Of a stretch of 64,000 bases of DNA, positions 25,210 to 35,684 are shown piece by piece. The stretch lies in the NCBI RefSeq assembly GCF_020921035.1, contig NC_063153.1:14384001-14448000 (forward strand). The letters are read 5' to 3'. This DNA is from Rhodamnia argentea. Its lineage: Eukaryota > Streptophyta > Magnoliopsida > Myrtales > Myrtaceae. The notes below the pieces were generated by a model that worked only from the letters and a program-made list of their open reading frames with translations, made no database searches and had not been told where the DNA came from. The first letter of the stretch is position 1, and every line of letters starts with the position of its first letter. A program made the translations under genes and the position numbers.

Positions 25210-25653
25210 AAACTAAAAGGGATAATGGCATAAATGGTCTATAAATTTTGGTTTAATATATAATGTGATTCTTAAACTTTTAATTTAATTATTATGGTTC
25301 TTGAATTTTAGCTCAATATGTAATGTGGTCCATAAATTTTTAATTTGACCAATATGATTCTTGAATTTTTGAAACTTGTTCAACTTAGTCCTCGAACTAT
25401 AGAAACATCTTTAATGTAGTCTTTCTGTTAATTCAAGTTCAGGAACGACATTAGATATTTCCTTATAGTTCAAAAACTAAGTTGAATATGATATAAAAGT
25501 TCGGGGATCATATTGAATAAATTAAAAGTTCATAGATCACATTGCACATTGGGCTAAAATTTAGAGATCATATTGATCAAATTGAATATTTAGGGACCAC
25601 ATTGCATATTGTACCAAAATTCATGACCATTTGTGTCATTTTACCAAACTAAA
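25210..25653. mobile_element. MITE, hAT-like by target site, copy 2
   Basis: The element (25218-25645, about 428 bases) is flanked by a perfect 8-bp repeat AAACTAAA (25210-25217 and 25646-25653). Its ends, AGGGATAATGGCATAAATGG and the complement of the right end GGTAAAATGACACAAATGG, are imperfect inverted repeats. It shares the internal 'no-coding palindrome' pattern and end sequence with copy 1 at 19158-19557 and differs from it at many positions, so both are old. Confidence 0.78.
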
Positions 25654-25859
25654 TCTAATGTGTTCTAAGATTTTTACGAGCATAGATAACGGCAAATTTA
25701 ATACTATAAATCATGTTACTGCGATGGTATCAATGTTATAAATCTTGAGATGATAATGGGTCGTCCCTGTGACTTCAAAAAAGAAGAAAGGAAGAGGAAT
25801 CCTCAACATTTGTAGCTCCTGAATCTTCCTGAAAATGTCCAGAACATAATCAGTAATTC

Positions 25860-26462
25860 CTAATACAAAGAATGAGTAGCCGAAGTAGGACCCCGGAACT
25901 GCGTGTTCGACGCGTCTAGGCCGCCGGATCCGGTGGCCTGTGGACCGTCGTCCACCATCAGATCATCTGTCTCCCTCAATGCTCCGTGCGCTACGACCAC
26001 CACGACTCCGATGAACAGCGCCACGATTATGTTGTCAGTCGCGTGAGTGAAAGAGAGCGCGACGATGGTGCCCAGGAATAGCGCCGTCATCACCACCCGA
26101 TCGTCGATCTCTTGCCCGAGCACAATCAGCGGCTCATCTCTCAGGAAGTATAGGAACAGCCATGCGACCATCATCGCCACGAACACGATCAGCGACACGG
26201 GGTGCCACAGGAGGCTCAGGAAGAGGATCGCCAGCACGATGACGGCGTAGTTCATGCGGAAGACGGTCACGTTCGTCTGGATCCGCCCGATGGACGCGGC
26301 GAGGGGGTCCGGAGGGGCCATCGCGGAGAGGAGGAACATCTCCTTCCATGGCCGGCGCGTGGCGAGGCTGGTCCTGATCTGAGCTTTGGCTCGGGAGATG
26401 AACTCGAGGTTGGACGGCGGCGGCGGCGATAAAGGTGACGGTATGGTTCCATAAGTTGTCAT
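25860..26462 (-). CDS. PRA1F: PRA1 family protein, F-type (prenylated Rab acceptor)
   Basis: This is a single exon of 200 residues. The start is set at MTTYGTIPS (ATG at 26462-26460), which is the typical PRA1-F opening; the in-frame extension to 26606 is probably 5' leader. Family marks are EFISRAKAQIRTSLATRRPW, then RIQTNVTVFRMNYAVIVL and two hydrophobic hairpins (about residues 75-105 and 120-160) around YFLRDEPLIV, ending in an acidic polar tail. PRA1 proteins bind prenylated Rab GTPases and act in ER-Golgi-endosome trafficking; the short cytosolic N-terminus and four membrane passes are as expected. The gene has no intron, as usual for the family. The coding sequence is clearly GC-richer than its surroundings. 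Confidence 0.93.
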   Translation of the reverse strand: MTTYGTIPSPLSPPPPSNLEFISRAKAQIRTSLATRRPWKEMFLLSAMAPPDPLAASIGRIQTNVTVFRMNYAVIVLAILFLSLLWHPVSLIVFVAMMVAWLFLYFLRDEPLIVLGQEIDDRVVMTALFLGTIVALSFTHATDNIIVALFIGVVVVVAHGALRETDDLMVDDGPQATGSGGLDASNTQFRGPTSATHSLY

Positions 26463-26643
26463 CTGTTTTTTTTTTTTAAGTTTGGGAGTGAAAGGAATGG
26501 GAGAACAGAAGGCAGAGAGAGAGGAATGGGGGATGTTCTTTCCTTGAGGGAGAGAAAGGTGTGTAAAGTTGCAAAGGTTTAGCGGAAAACATGCAAAGCC
26601 AACCACATAGATTTAGCTGAAAAACGTGCAGAGGTCTCATGCA

Positions 26644-27407
26644 AGAATTCTACGGGGCAATTTACCAAGAAGTCCGAAATTTATTGGACTTATACCAGTT
26701 CAATCCCAAACCTTTCATTTTTGTTAATCTTACCTAAATACTTTAACAATTCGCTAATTAAGTCCTTCGACTAAGGAAATCACCGATATAAATGCCGGTC
26801 GTTCTATATGGCATGATTGACATTGACATAGATATTTTTAATAACACTTTCGTAATTTTTTCGAGTTATTTGAATTTTGTATTTTCTTTGCTTTTCTTTT
26901 TCTCTGTGATCGGCCGCAAAGGCCTTGCGAGCGGCTGGTGGGAGTGCGAAGACCCTCGCCAAATCTAGGCGAGGACCTTCGCGACCGCTAGGACTGCGAA
27001 GGTCGAGTGCCAAGCTATTGTGGCCTCACCGGCCGCGGGCGAGGGCGCGGTGGCGAGGGCCTCTGTGTCCTATTCCGCAGCCGGCGAGGGTCACCGGTGA
27101 CCCTCGTCGCCCAATGGGGAAAAAAAGCAAAGAAAAAAAAAGAACAATAAAAAAAATCGAAATTAAAAAAATTAAAAATTTCTTTTTTTGAAGAAATTAT
27201 TAAAAATTTCGACGTCGGTGCCGGTCGTGCCATGTAAGATAACCGGCATTCACGTCGGTGATTTCCGGCTAAAATTGGAGGGAATGGCTCAATTAACAAA
27301 TTGTCAAAAGATTTAAGACTCAATTGGTAAAATTGTACGGTTAAGGATTGAATTGACACGAGAACAATAAGTTTAAATTTTTTTTTATAATTATCCGAGA
27401 ATTCTAC
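26644..27407. mobile_element. Mutator-like non-autonomous element with 9-10 bp target duplication
   Basis: The element (26654-27397, about 744 bases) is flanked by a perfect repeat AGAATTCTAC (26644-26653 and 27398-27407). The ends form an imperfect inverted repeat of well over 60 bases: the left reads toward CCAGTTCAATCCC and the complement of the right toward GTGTCAATTCAATCC. The target length fits Mutator elements. The middle, about 26910-27115, is a GC-rich, partly palindromic cassette (GGCGAGGGTCACCGG and relatives). It contains no credible gene. Confidence 0.78.
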
Positions 27408-28084
27408 TTACCTATACATGGCTGCCCTAATGACATGAGGGAACGGGTCAGTTCTGGGTCACGCTAATATTAGGTTCATTATTCTGAAAAGATCAAGGAA
27501 AATTGACAAAGATCTCCTAAGTGATAAATCACAGAGGGTATAAACGACGCGTTGTTCAACCGGTATCTTCTATCTTCGGATCGTCACGAATTTGCATCAA
27601 TTTCACAGACAGAACCATGGTAGAGCTTAGAAATGAAACATAAGCATGTGCTAGTAAACTAAGAGCTTGCACAATTGGCATGCCACTTTATTTCTTTGCT
27701 TTACATTATTCAGGACAAAATTCAGACTTGGTAGAAATCAATCCCTTGGCTTATTTTCTGCTCTGGCTTCTATACTTCCAAGAGAGAAAAGGAACCAGAC
27801 TATACAACAGAACACTCCATAAACAACTAGGCTTTCCTCAAAGTGGAGAAAAATTTGACGGAAGTTGCTGACTCGATAATCCGACAGATCTGTCAATTAT
27901 TTATGATCACACGGTCTCCCAATCAATGAGTGCTTTATGGAAAACATGCGAAGATGGTACGTGAATTTACGGTTAAGATTATACCAAAGCATTTCCCAAA
28001 ATCGACAGAGCGAAAAGTGGAGAAATTAAAAACAAAGAAAGAGAAGTAAACTGGGGTGTTGTGATTGGAAGCAGGCGTAGTAGA
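27408..28084. other. Intergenic region downstream of the tetraspanin gene
   Basis: AT-rich, no gene found. The open frame at 27680-27871 has no recognisable domain. The last 100 bases are the probable 3' UTR of the minus-strand tetraspanin gene. Confidence 0.4.
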
Positions 28085-29725
28085 TCAGACCCAACCCTCC
28101 TTGTAGCGGCGGAAGAGCTCCTCGGTCTGTGCGTTCCGGAGGGCGCAGCAGGCGATGAGGTAAACCCAGATGAGGACAACCGAGGCCACGATCAGGATAA
28201 CGTTGGCCCTCCTCCATTCACTCCTCAGGTTGCCCAAGAGACCAGCCTTGCACGAGTTGCAGTTGTAGCAGAGTTGGGTCTGGACGTCGCTCCACAGGTA
28301 GCAATCCGGGTCTGCATTGGGGTTCACCGGGTTCAGCCACATTGTCGGGTTCGTGTACGTGTAGCCGCACGCCGTTGGTGGCTTGCAACACCCTGACTGT
28401 TGCCCAAAGGAAAAGGACAAGAGAAGTAACAATTTCAATCATGTAAGGAGGATGGGGACAAACTTTAGGCATTAAAAATCTTATCTTGAAACTGTTCTTG
28501 TTCCTCTGTTTTTTTCACCCAAGTGGTCCCCCAAAAAACTTGTTTATGACTGGCGATTGAGAGGCGAAAAAACTTCCATAATTTCACAGTTTCAGAGATT
28601 CTGATTGTTGTTGTTATTCTTTGAAGAAAAGTTGAAGGGGGTAACAAAGAAAGTAACCAAATTATCTCTATATTCCCATGATTTCTGTATTAACTGGAAC
28701 AAGAGGGGTAAAGATTTCACTTGCAGTTGGTAGAAACTATACTTTTGGTAGGCCCTGCTTTGACATTCCAACCTAACTACAGTCCGTTTCCTAGAATTCA
28801 CTGAGTCACATGGTACCATGTGGCTGTGTGCAACTAGACGGCTGTCTCAGTGAGTCTTGTGTCTGGTGTCCTCAGAAATAAATGCCACGTGTACCCAGCC
28901 TTCTGTTTCTTTCTCTCATTTTTCTTTCCTGGCCGCTTTTGGGAGAAGAGTGAGCAGGAAACAAATCATGTTGGGGTTAGAAATTGCAGCCACACTCTTG
29001 AAGTCTGATCTTGAAACAATGTTAACTCTGTAATTGTAATGAAATCCAAGAAAAACAGCAGATAGTATCACATCTTCCATGACTTGCACTTCCAAATTTC
29101 TAGTTTTAAATCGAAGGGGGTTTCTCTATTCTAAGCCGAAACCCTCAAAATCAAGAATTCAAGGCGAAGATAGCAGACGCACCTCCATCAAAATCACCCA
29201 AAACAGAGGAAAAACAGAGGCTTTTACCTGAATTGGGGATATATGAGCGGCAAAGAACTGATCAGCAGTCACATACTCCTGATCCAACTTCACACAAACA
29301 TCAGACTCGGCAATGCACCTCCTGATGTTTCCCCAATTCCCAGAATTCGTCACATGGTCCCTCAACCAAGAAGAGAACCCACCAAGCCTGTACTCTTTAT
29401 ACCCTCTCCCAGGCACAGAGTAGCTCCCATCAGGCCTTGTCACCACAAAGGCGAACACGAGGAGTACGAGGATGAGGACTATGAGCAGGGCCATGCAGAA
29501 GAGGTAGAAGACCAAGAACCTTTTCTTGTTCCAGAAAGCGCCAATGAAGCCACAGAGAGAGACTAGCAAAAGCAGAGTGCCCAGGATGAGGACTGGCCAT
29601 CTGAAGTAGCGGGTGCACTGGTTGTCTGCCTTGGAGGAAAGCCAGATGCCAGCACCAATTATGGCGATTGAGCTGAGGAAGGCAATGAAGTTGAGCAGCG
29701 CTGTGATTTTGTTGCTCACACCCAT
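28085..29725 (-). CDS. TET2: Tetraspanin, TET2-like
   Basis: Two exons on the minus strand, 29725-29228 and 28396-28085, joined in phase 0 (HISPIQ|SGCCKPP), give 269 residues, the usual length for a plant tetraspanin. Four membrane segments are visible: about residues 8-30, 42-65, 70-95 and 228-250. The large extracellular loop holds the plant signature GCCKPPTACGY plus the cysteines of CYLWSDVQTQLCYNCNSCKAG. Other family marks are VVTRPDGSYSVPGRGYKEYR and the C-terminal FRRYKEGWV. Tetraspanins organise membrane microdomains and mark plant extracellular vesicles; TET2 is expressed in guard cells (family knowledge). I assign TET2 because of the resemblance I remember to At2g19580, which neighbours ACO1 in Arabidopsis as here. 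The start at MGVSNKITALLN gives the standard short N-terminus; the frame remains open further upstream in the leader. Confidence 0.92.
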
Positions 29726-30043
29726 GTGATTGGTGCTGAGAGAACTGGGAATGTTGTGAAGGAGAGAGTGAGAGAGTTGAGAAGATGGGATCTGGGAATT
29801 TTTCTGTGGGGTGAAGTGCAATAGAATTTTGAGGATGTGGGGGGTTGCGGAAAGGAGTGGGAAAAGGTGCGGGTATTGGTTGATTTTGGGATTGGCTAGG
29901 CGGTGGGGCAAAGGAATCTTTATTGGGTGCATGCTTGTGGGTGTCAAAAGTGTAATTATAAAACATTATCAAACCAGAAAGTTCAACAACTCGCATAATA
30001 AGGGAGAGCAAGGTCTACTGATTAAAAGATGCTTGCTTTGACA

Positions 30044-30107
<64 letters not shown>
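30044..30107. repeat. (CT)n microsatellite upstream of the tetraspanin gene
   Basis: About 64 bases of almost pure CT dinucleotide with one interruption. It is read as (AG)n upstream of the minus-strand tetraspanin gene, about 320 bases before its ATG. It is a likely length polymorphism. Confidence 0.95.
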
Positions 30108-30110
<3 letters not shown>

Positions 30111-30802
30111 CACTAGATGTACGGCAATTTTAGATACAATGTAGGGAATGAATTGTGAAGTTTAAGGTTTTTCAGTAAGCTAGTTGGAACTTGAAATGGA
30201 TTGGTTAGATGGATCTTTATCGCGTGTCACTAACAATTCCTCTCCCTTAACGTGATTGGCACTGGCGTCGACCTGAGAACCGGCTCGCGAGCGTTCTTAA
30301 AATTAGATAAGTTCAAAATCAAATAGCTCGAAGATGGTTTTTTTACTTGTTTTCATTTTCTTCGAGTGAGTACACCTTAGCTCCGCGGCTTCTTCGAAGG
30401 TGTAAAGAGCTGAAGGCATATGTGTTTGTTGGAATTTCACATGGCTAATCATATGTACTGAAGTAATCAATCAAAGAAGCCACCCCTCAATGTCAGCCAC
30501 AGCATGTGGAGATGCATTTTGTTGGAGTGACTGTGGCAGAACGTAAGAAAATATGTGGTCGATGCTAAAAGTGAAAGCCAGGGAAAACATTCCATTTAAG
30601 TCAAAATGGATAGTGATCACAAGGACTTATGTGCAGACTCTTATACCATCTCTTCTTTCGGAGCAGTACAGAACTCACTGAAAAAGAGACATCTGCAGGT
30701 TAAAAACCACAAAACCAGGTGTTTCTATCAGAGCAAGAAAAGTTTAAAACAAGATCCCAACAGAGTCAAATGAGCCTGATCCATCTAAGTTATTGGGAGC
30801 TC
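30108..30802. other. Intergenic region and 3' UTR of the ACC oxidase gene
   Basis: No gene. A 3' UTR is expected between about 30600 and 30802 on the minus strand. No repeat with clear ends was found. Confidence 0.4.
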
Positions 30803-31977
30803 TTAGACCACTCCATTGCATCCACTGCTCATCATTTTCTTCATCAACTCAAACCTGGGCTCTTTTTCTTGAAACTTGGTGGTAGCATAAAGCTTCAGGT
30901 ACTCCCCAAAAGTGTACTTCTCGGGGTACAGGAGCTTCGGCGCCGGCGAGAGGACCGCATCGCCCGCAGGGTTGTAGAACGTGGCCACAGAGAGCCGGCT
31001 CCCGCTCTCCACGGCCATGACACGGTGCCAGATGCTCTTGTAGCGGCCGTTGCTCAGCACCTCAAGTTGGTCCCCAGTGTTGACAAAGATGGTGTTGTTT
31101 GTGGACGGTGAGATTGGAACCCACTGGCCATCATGGAGGAATTCAAGCCCTGGGACTTGGTCATCCTGAAGCAGCAATATGATCCCACCTGCGTCAGTGT
31201 GCTCTCTGAGTCCTCTTACCCTTTCCGGATAGGGGCATTCTGGGTATTTCGCCACCTTCGTGCCGACAGAGGGCCCATTGTCCCCTGAGAATGCCCTCTT
31301 TATGTGGTCCTTGTCTAGGCCAAGATTCTCACACATGAGCTCTGAGAGCTTCTCTGCTAGTTTTATCAGCTGAGCAATGTACTCATCCATAGTCCCCCTA
31401 AAAAAGTATTGCACAAAGTATTAGTCCATGGGTTAATATTGTATATAATCTGCCAAATCAACCGCTATTACTTAGTCACTAAAAGCAAGATTTGAAATTG
31501 AAAGCTCTCAAATGATCAGGAGCAGTAAACTGGTGATGGGGACTAATTTTCACGCACCGAAGATCGTTCGAGAGGTTCGGGAAGTCCTCTATGTTCGACT
31601 TTGGGCGGTGCCAGAGGAAGAAGGTGCATTCCCAATCTAGATCAGATCTGGTCCCATTGCCATTTCCCAAGCATTTGGCAGTTTCTGACTCATAGAAACT
31701 TGCCTTCAAATTCTCCTCATAGTGGCTGTTGACAAAATGCTTCACTTTCTCCATCAATTCTGGATCAACCCCGTGGTTCTCAATCTGCAAGAAAAGAATC
31801 ATCATCATCATCATTTCTTAACATAAGAGAGTGAATTTTCTCGACAACGATGAAGACGAATCACAAAAATGTTACCTTGAAGCAGCCCCATTCCTCACAA
31901 GCATGGTGAAGTAGTGCCATCGTTTTGCTCCTCTTCTCACCATCAAGCTCACTCAAATCTATCACAGGAACCTCCAT
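30803..31977 (-). CDS. ACO1: 1-aminocyclopropane-1-carboxylate oxidase (ethylene-forming enzyme)
   Basis: Three exons on the minus strand, 31977-31876, 31784-31558 and 31397-30803, encode 307 residues. The enzyme is a non-haem Fe(II), ascorbate-dependent oxygenase that makes ethylene from ACC in the last step of the pathway. The N-terminus MEVPVIDLSELDGEKRSKTM is typical. Iron ligands are the HTD of LREHTDAGGIILLLQDD and the histidine of YKSIWHRVM; the RLSVATFYNP segment holds the RxS motif that binds bicarbonate/substrate. Residues FELMKKM and KFQEKEPRFE close the conserved C-terminal helix. All introns are GT-AG with conserved positions. It resembles At2g19590 (ACO1). A TATA box lies 72 bases upstream of the ATG. 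A broken tandem copy lies 6.5 kb upstream of the gene. Confidence 0.93.
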
Positions 31978-32048
31978 GTCTTTTGCTTCCCTCTTCCTTC
32001 AACTCTGAACTCTCTCTGACAAGTGTATTGAGATGGTTGATGGACAGG

Positions 32049-32057
32049 GTATTTATA
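32049..32057 (-). promoter_or_regulatory. TATA box of the ACC oxidase gene
   Basis: On the minus strand the sequence reads CTATAAATACC, a strong plant TATA box, about 72 bases before the start codon at 31977. The decayed copy keeps a related CTATATATGCC at the equivalent place (about 39583-39592), showing that the promoter was duplicated along with the gene. Confidence 0.7.
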
Positions 32058-32149
32058 GGGGTTGGAGATGGGGGAGAAAATTTAGTTATTCTTTTGCCCA
32101 CGTTTCAAGGGTCAATGTCGTTACTACATAAACATAACTAAATAAACAA

Positions 32150-32628
32150 GTTCAGTTGCAAATTAACCGTAACCTGGGTCGCAGAGTTGCTGTCCCTTTT
32201 AAACAGGCAAAGCTGAACAGTACAAGTTCATTTCATCAGCGCCTCAGTGGCATGTGATTCAGTGTCGCTTCTATGCCTTGTGATCAGCACTCTTTCCTTT
32301 TAGGCAAAGCATCAACTCCCTCTGCTTGTTTAGGAAACTGGCCTACAATGCGTACCGGGTACTTGTTTAGTCTTCTCGGGGGTCTCGCATTAACCGAGTT
32401 TCGCACCTTAACCGCGACACATGGATCAGAACCGATTCGGAAACACGAACGTGGATTTCGAAGCCGGTATACGAAGATCTGCTTCTTCCTCAGCCAAGTT
32501 GGTCCTTTCTAAAATTCAATCTGGTGGAGAAGCAAATCATTGACATTGTAATCTAGCATTAAGATCAACGGATGGATTCTCTCTCTAACTAACTAATTTC
32601 AGGTGCGTGGACAGACAAAGATACGTAC
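32150..32628. other. Upstream region of ACC oxidase, duplicated at about 40445
   Basis: The stretch from GTTCAGTTGCAAATTAACCG (about 32150) to GGCAAAGCATCAACTCCC (about 32322) recurs, diverged, at about 40450-40600 upstream of the decayed gene copy. It is part of a segmental duplication. No gene is present. Confidence 0.6.
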
Positions 32629-33089
32629 CGGAAAAATTTCAAATAAAGACATGAATTGAATTTTGTTTCAAATGAAAGTTTCATTTGCCGGCCAGGTAAA
32701 TATTCTAGCCGATCAAGGGCATTTTCTTCCAAATTATTTTTTTATCTTTCAATTCTTTTTATTTTGGTTTTTTTTTCTTCGCCGAGACCGGTGAGGACCT
32801 GGCAACCCTCGCCAGGCATTGGCAAGAGCCAGCAGCCTCACCTAGGCGAGGGCCACCCTTGCCTAGCCCTCTCCGGGCCCGATCACCGGCGAAAAATGAA
32901 GAAAAAAATAAAAATAAAAATAAAAAAAGTAAGTAACGAAAATGCCCTTATCAACTAGAAGGGCGGGCTCTTATTTGAGAATGTCATGACCATTTTTTGC
33001 GCTTATTTGAGAAAACGAGAACACTTCAGGTATTTATTTGAAACAAAACAACACTTCGAGCTCTTTTTTGTAATTTTCCCGACACGCAA
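32620..33089. mobile_element. Non-autonomous Mutator-type element, second relative
   Basis: The element (about 32629-33080, 452 bases) has AT-rich inverted ends (CGGAAAAATTTCAAATAAAG and the complement of the right end, GGGAAAATTACAAAAAAGAG). Flanks GATACGTAC (32620-32628) and GACACGCAA (33081-33089) agree at 6 of 9 positions, a plausible decayed 9-bp target duplication. A GC-rich cassette (about 32780-32895) with GGCGAGGGCCACCCTTGCC fills the centre. It has no coding capacity. It interrupts the duplicated upstream region of ACC oxidase and is absent from the second copy. Confidence 0.65.
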
Positions 33090-33902
33090 GGAAAAAGAGT
33101 TATAATATGCCAATTGGGCCCCAACTCGGGTCAACTCACGGTTTCTTGAGGTGCAAATCATTGGGTGGTGGAAAGAAACTGTGGGCAGTTTCTTTGAAGC
33201 TAAAACAGCCCAATCGAAACCAGGGGATGCTCAACTCCATTTCGAAAATCTTCCCAATGGGCGATATGACTGCTCAAACGGTTGGGTGGGAATTGGACTG
33301 GGGGTGTCCACTCCTTTTGGAATATGACTCATAGTCAAGGACTTTGGCTTCTCCTTTATTCCCCTTTCTGGCATACACATCAGGTTTTCACTTGAGGAGT
33401 CAGATCTGCACCGAATCAGGAGCTCCCAACTGTAATTTCAAAGTGGTTTGTTCTTCATCTTCCACCCATTGTTTATGTTAAGGAGTTCCGGACCTTAGCT
33501 TGTCCTTATAAGGCTCAATGGAAAGCTCTGGAAGCTAGACTTCCGTAAGCTTTTTTTTTTTTGGTATCCTCCTCCTATCGGAAAAAGGAAAAATAATTTG
33601 GTAGGAATCGAGGAAATTGAGGGTCCACCTCGGAACTACATAAAATAATTCTCAGGATTTGCAGCCTGATTCGTTGGAAGACAGGCGGAATCGGTCTCAA
33701 CTTGTAATGAATTTTGAATACTTTGCAATTACAAAATCCAGAGGGAGCCAACCTTGATTATGAATTTTTTTTTTTTTTGGTCTAAAATGAAGTTAATATT
33801 TGAGGTCATTCAAAATCAAGACTTTGCATTCTCCGTTGTTCCCCTTTGTAACAGGTTCATGAGGTTTTCCCTTAAGGAGTCAAGAGCTCCTCCCCGGTTA
33901 TA
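33090..33902. other. Continuation of the duplicated ACC oxidase upstream region
   Basis: The stretch at about 33360-33480 (AGGAGTCAGATCTGCACC..., CTTCCACCCATTGTTTATG) is similar to about 40805-40920, and part of it recurs near 33840-33900. No gene. T-rich runs at about 33550 and 33770. Confidence 0.5.
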
Positions 33903-34487
33903 GGGCGGGCATGACAACACTTCTACTACGTAAATCAACTTATGCTCTAGAAATTGATTTCTGATCAGAGAAAAGCGTTTGATGACAGGACAAAATTTCT
34001 GCTTTTAGAATAGAAATTATTTTGGTAATGGTGGGCGGCAGTGGCGGTGGCGGTGGTGGGGGGCGTGGTGGCGGGCGGCCAGCAATGGTTACGGCAACGG
34101 TTGGCGGCTAGCGGCGATGGTCGGTGGTTGGTAGCGGTGGGTGACGGTGGGTGGCAGCAGCAGTCGCGGCAATGGGCGGTGGCCGATGTGGGGCGGCGAT
34201 GGTGGAGGCACAGTTGGGAGAGAGACTGAAAATGAAAAACAAAAAAAATCAAAGTGAGTGAACTATTAATGTTGAGAGATTTTTACTCTTTTAGAGAAGT
34301 GACTTTTTTTAACTTCTAAAATTGGCTCAAAATAACTTCAGAAGTAGAAATTTGCTTTAGAAGTGGAAATGTAATATTGCATAACCGAAGAATTTTTACT
34401 TCAAAAATTACATTAGCAAACAGATTTCTGCTCCAGAAATGCTTATGGAGCAAAAAATCATTTTTAGAAGTGTTACCATGCGCGCCC
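33903..34487. mobile_element. Inverted-repeat element with GGC/GGT-rich core
   Basis: Ends GGGCGGGCATGACAACACTT and the complement of the right end, GGGCGCGCATGGTAACACTT, are clear terminal inverted repeats that continue inward through AT-rich 'agaagtgatttttagaagt' words. The centre (about 34025-34215) is a GGC/GGT/GGTGGC-rich degenerate minisatellite. No convincing target duplication was found, so the superfamily is open. It lies within the duplicated ACC oxidase upstream segment. Confidence 0.65.
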
Positions 34488-35684
34488 ATAATGGCAAAGT
34501 AGTTTATTCTTCATCCTCCACCCATTGTTTGTGTTAAGAGTTCCAGTAGAGCTGGTAGCCTAGACAGTGATTGAAATGCAACATCTTTGTCGAGCTTTGA
34601 ATTCTGACCAAAGACTAACGTCGATCTAATTGGACCCTATGTAAGCCACCAACCTAAGAGCAGATAGGAAAGTAGAAAAGTGCAAGATTTTGAACCACTC
34701 AAATTCGGAATCCAATTCTCTCGAAACTTTTTTTTTTTTTTTTTTGGGTCCAAATTCTCTCGAAACTTAAATTGTCACGAAGTCGACACATCAGGAAACC
34801 GCGCTAGAAAAAGTTTGGTTTCTCTGATCCCCAGGTCTTTCCCCATGTGCCTAAGGAGGAAAGTCTTTACAATCCACGGATCTGAATGACTTAATGGCGA
34901 ACCTACAAGTTCATAGTGGATTTTCCCAAAGTTCTTGAATCTAGGCTACATAGATGGTCAAACAACGTCCTTTAAATTCATCGATACTGACTTCACTTTA
35001 CCGGCAAGCCACGTAAATCGGCCATGGCACTAAAGTAACATTTTTTTTACAACAAAAATGATGCTAAAGTGATTACTCAAAAAGTTTTGATATTAAAATG
35101 AGTGACGTATGAAAATTATGACGCTTGTAGTGTCGTTTTTCCTTATAAAAAAAACGACACTTGAACATAAGGTATTGTGTTTGACATCAGAGATGTGCAT
35201 AAAACTTCTGCAAAAATCCTCCATATTCATGCGAGAGATCTTTCGAACCAAAAAAAAGTATGCAAGAGATCTGACTCTCATGTGGATTATAAGTAATCAA
35301 TTTTAGGAGACATTTCCCAACGAACTTTGGTCAAAGAAGAAGCTTAAAGGGGTGGGGAAAGTATATGAGCGTCTTGTGTCCAGGTTAAGTTAAAGCTTCT
35401 TAAAAATTCCCATAAATAAATAAGTAAATAAAAGTTGGATTTTTGCATAATTCGAGGTCAACTCTTTCTTGAACCAAAGCTATTTGACTTCCACCATTAT
35501 GAATAAGAAACTAGTTTCCTCCGACCCATCATGGCGGTTCGGTGCCCATCGGTTGCTCCATCACTGTCAAGTGTCTGCTAAAACAGCAAGAATTGTCATA
35601 GCGACCGCCGCAGAGGTTTCCCGTAGATTGCCAGTTTTTGATAATGATGCATAAAAAAACATACATTCCGAAATTATATTAAGC
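34488..35684. other. Duplicated upstream segment and intergenic DNA
   Basis: From about 34500 to 34690 (TTCATCCTCCACCCATTG, GATTGAAATGCAACATC, ACCTAAGAGCAGATAGGAAA) the sequence matches about 40880-41040, the far end of the ACC oxidase segmental duplication. The remainder to 35684 is AT-rich and without a gene. Confidence 0.5.

Noticed and set aside
26047-26452. Arginine- and proline-rich frames overlapping PRA1-F on both strands
   Set aside because: They are antisense or frame shadows of a GC-rich real gene.
25860-26606. A 248-residue version of PRA1-F
   Set aside because: The extra N-terminal residues are low-complexity and lysine-rich, and end in a T-run of the leader; family members start at MT.YG.IP.
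10089-31977. A biosynthetic gene cluster
   Set aside because: The host genes belong to unrelated housekeeping or signalling families, and their proximity is better explained by ancestral synteny.
34041-34229. Protein of V/G/W repeats at 34 kb
   Set aside because: Translation of a GGC/GGT-rich repeat within an inverted-repeat element.
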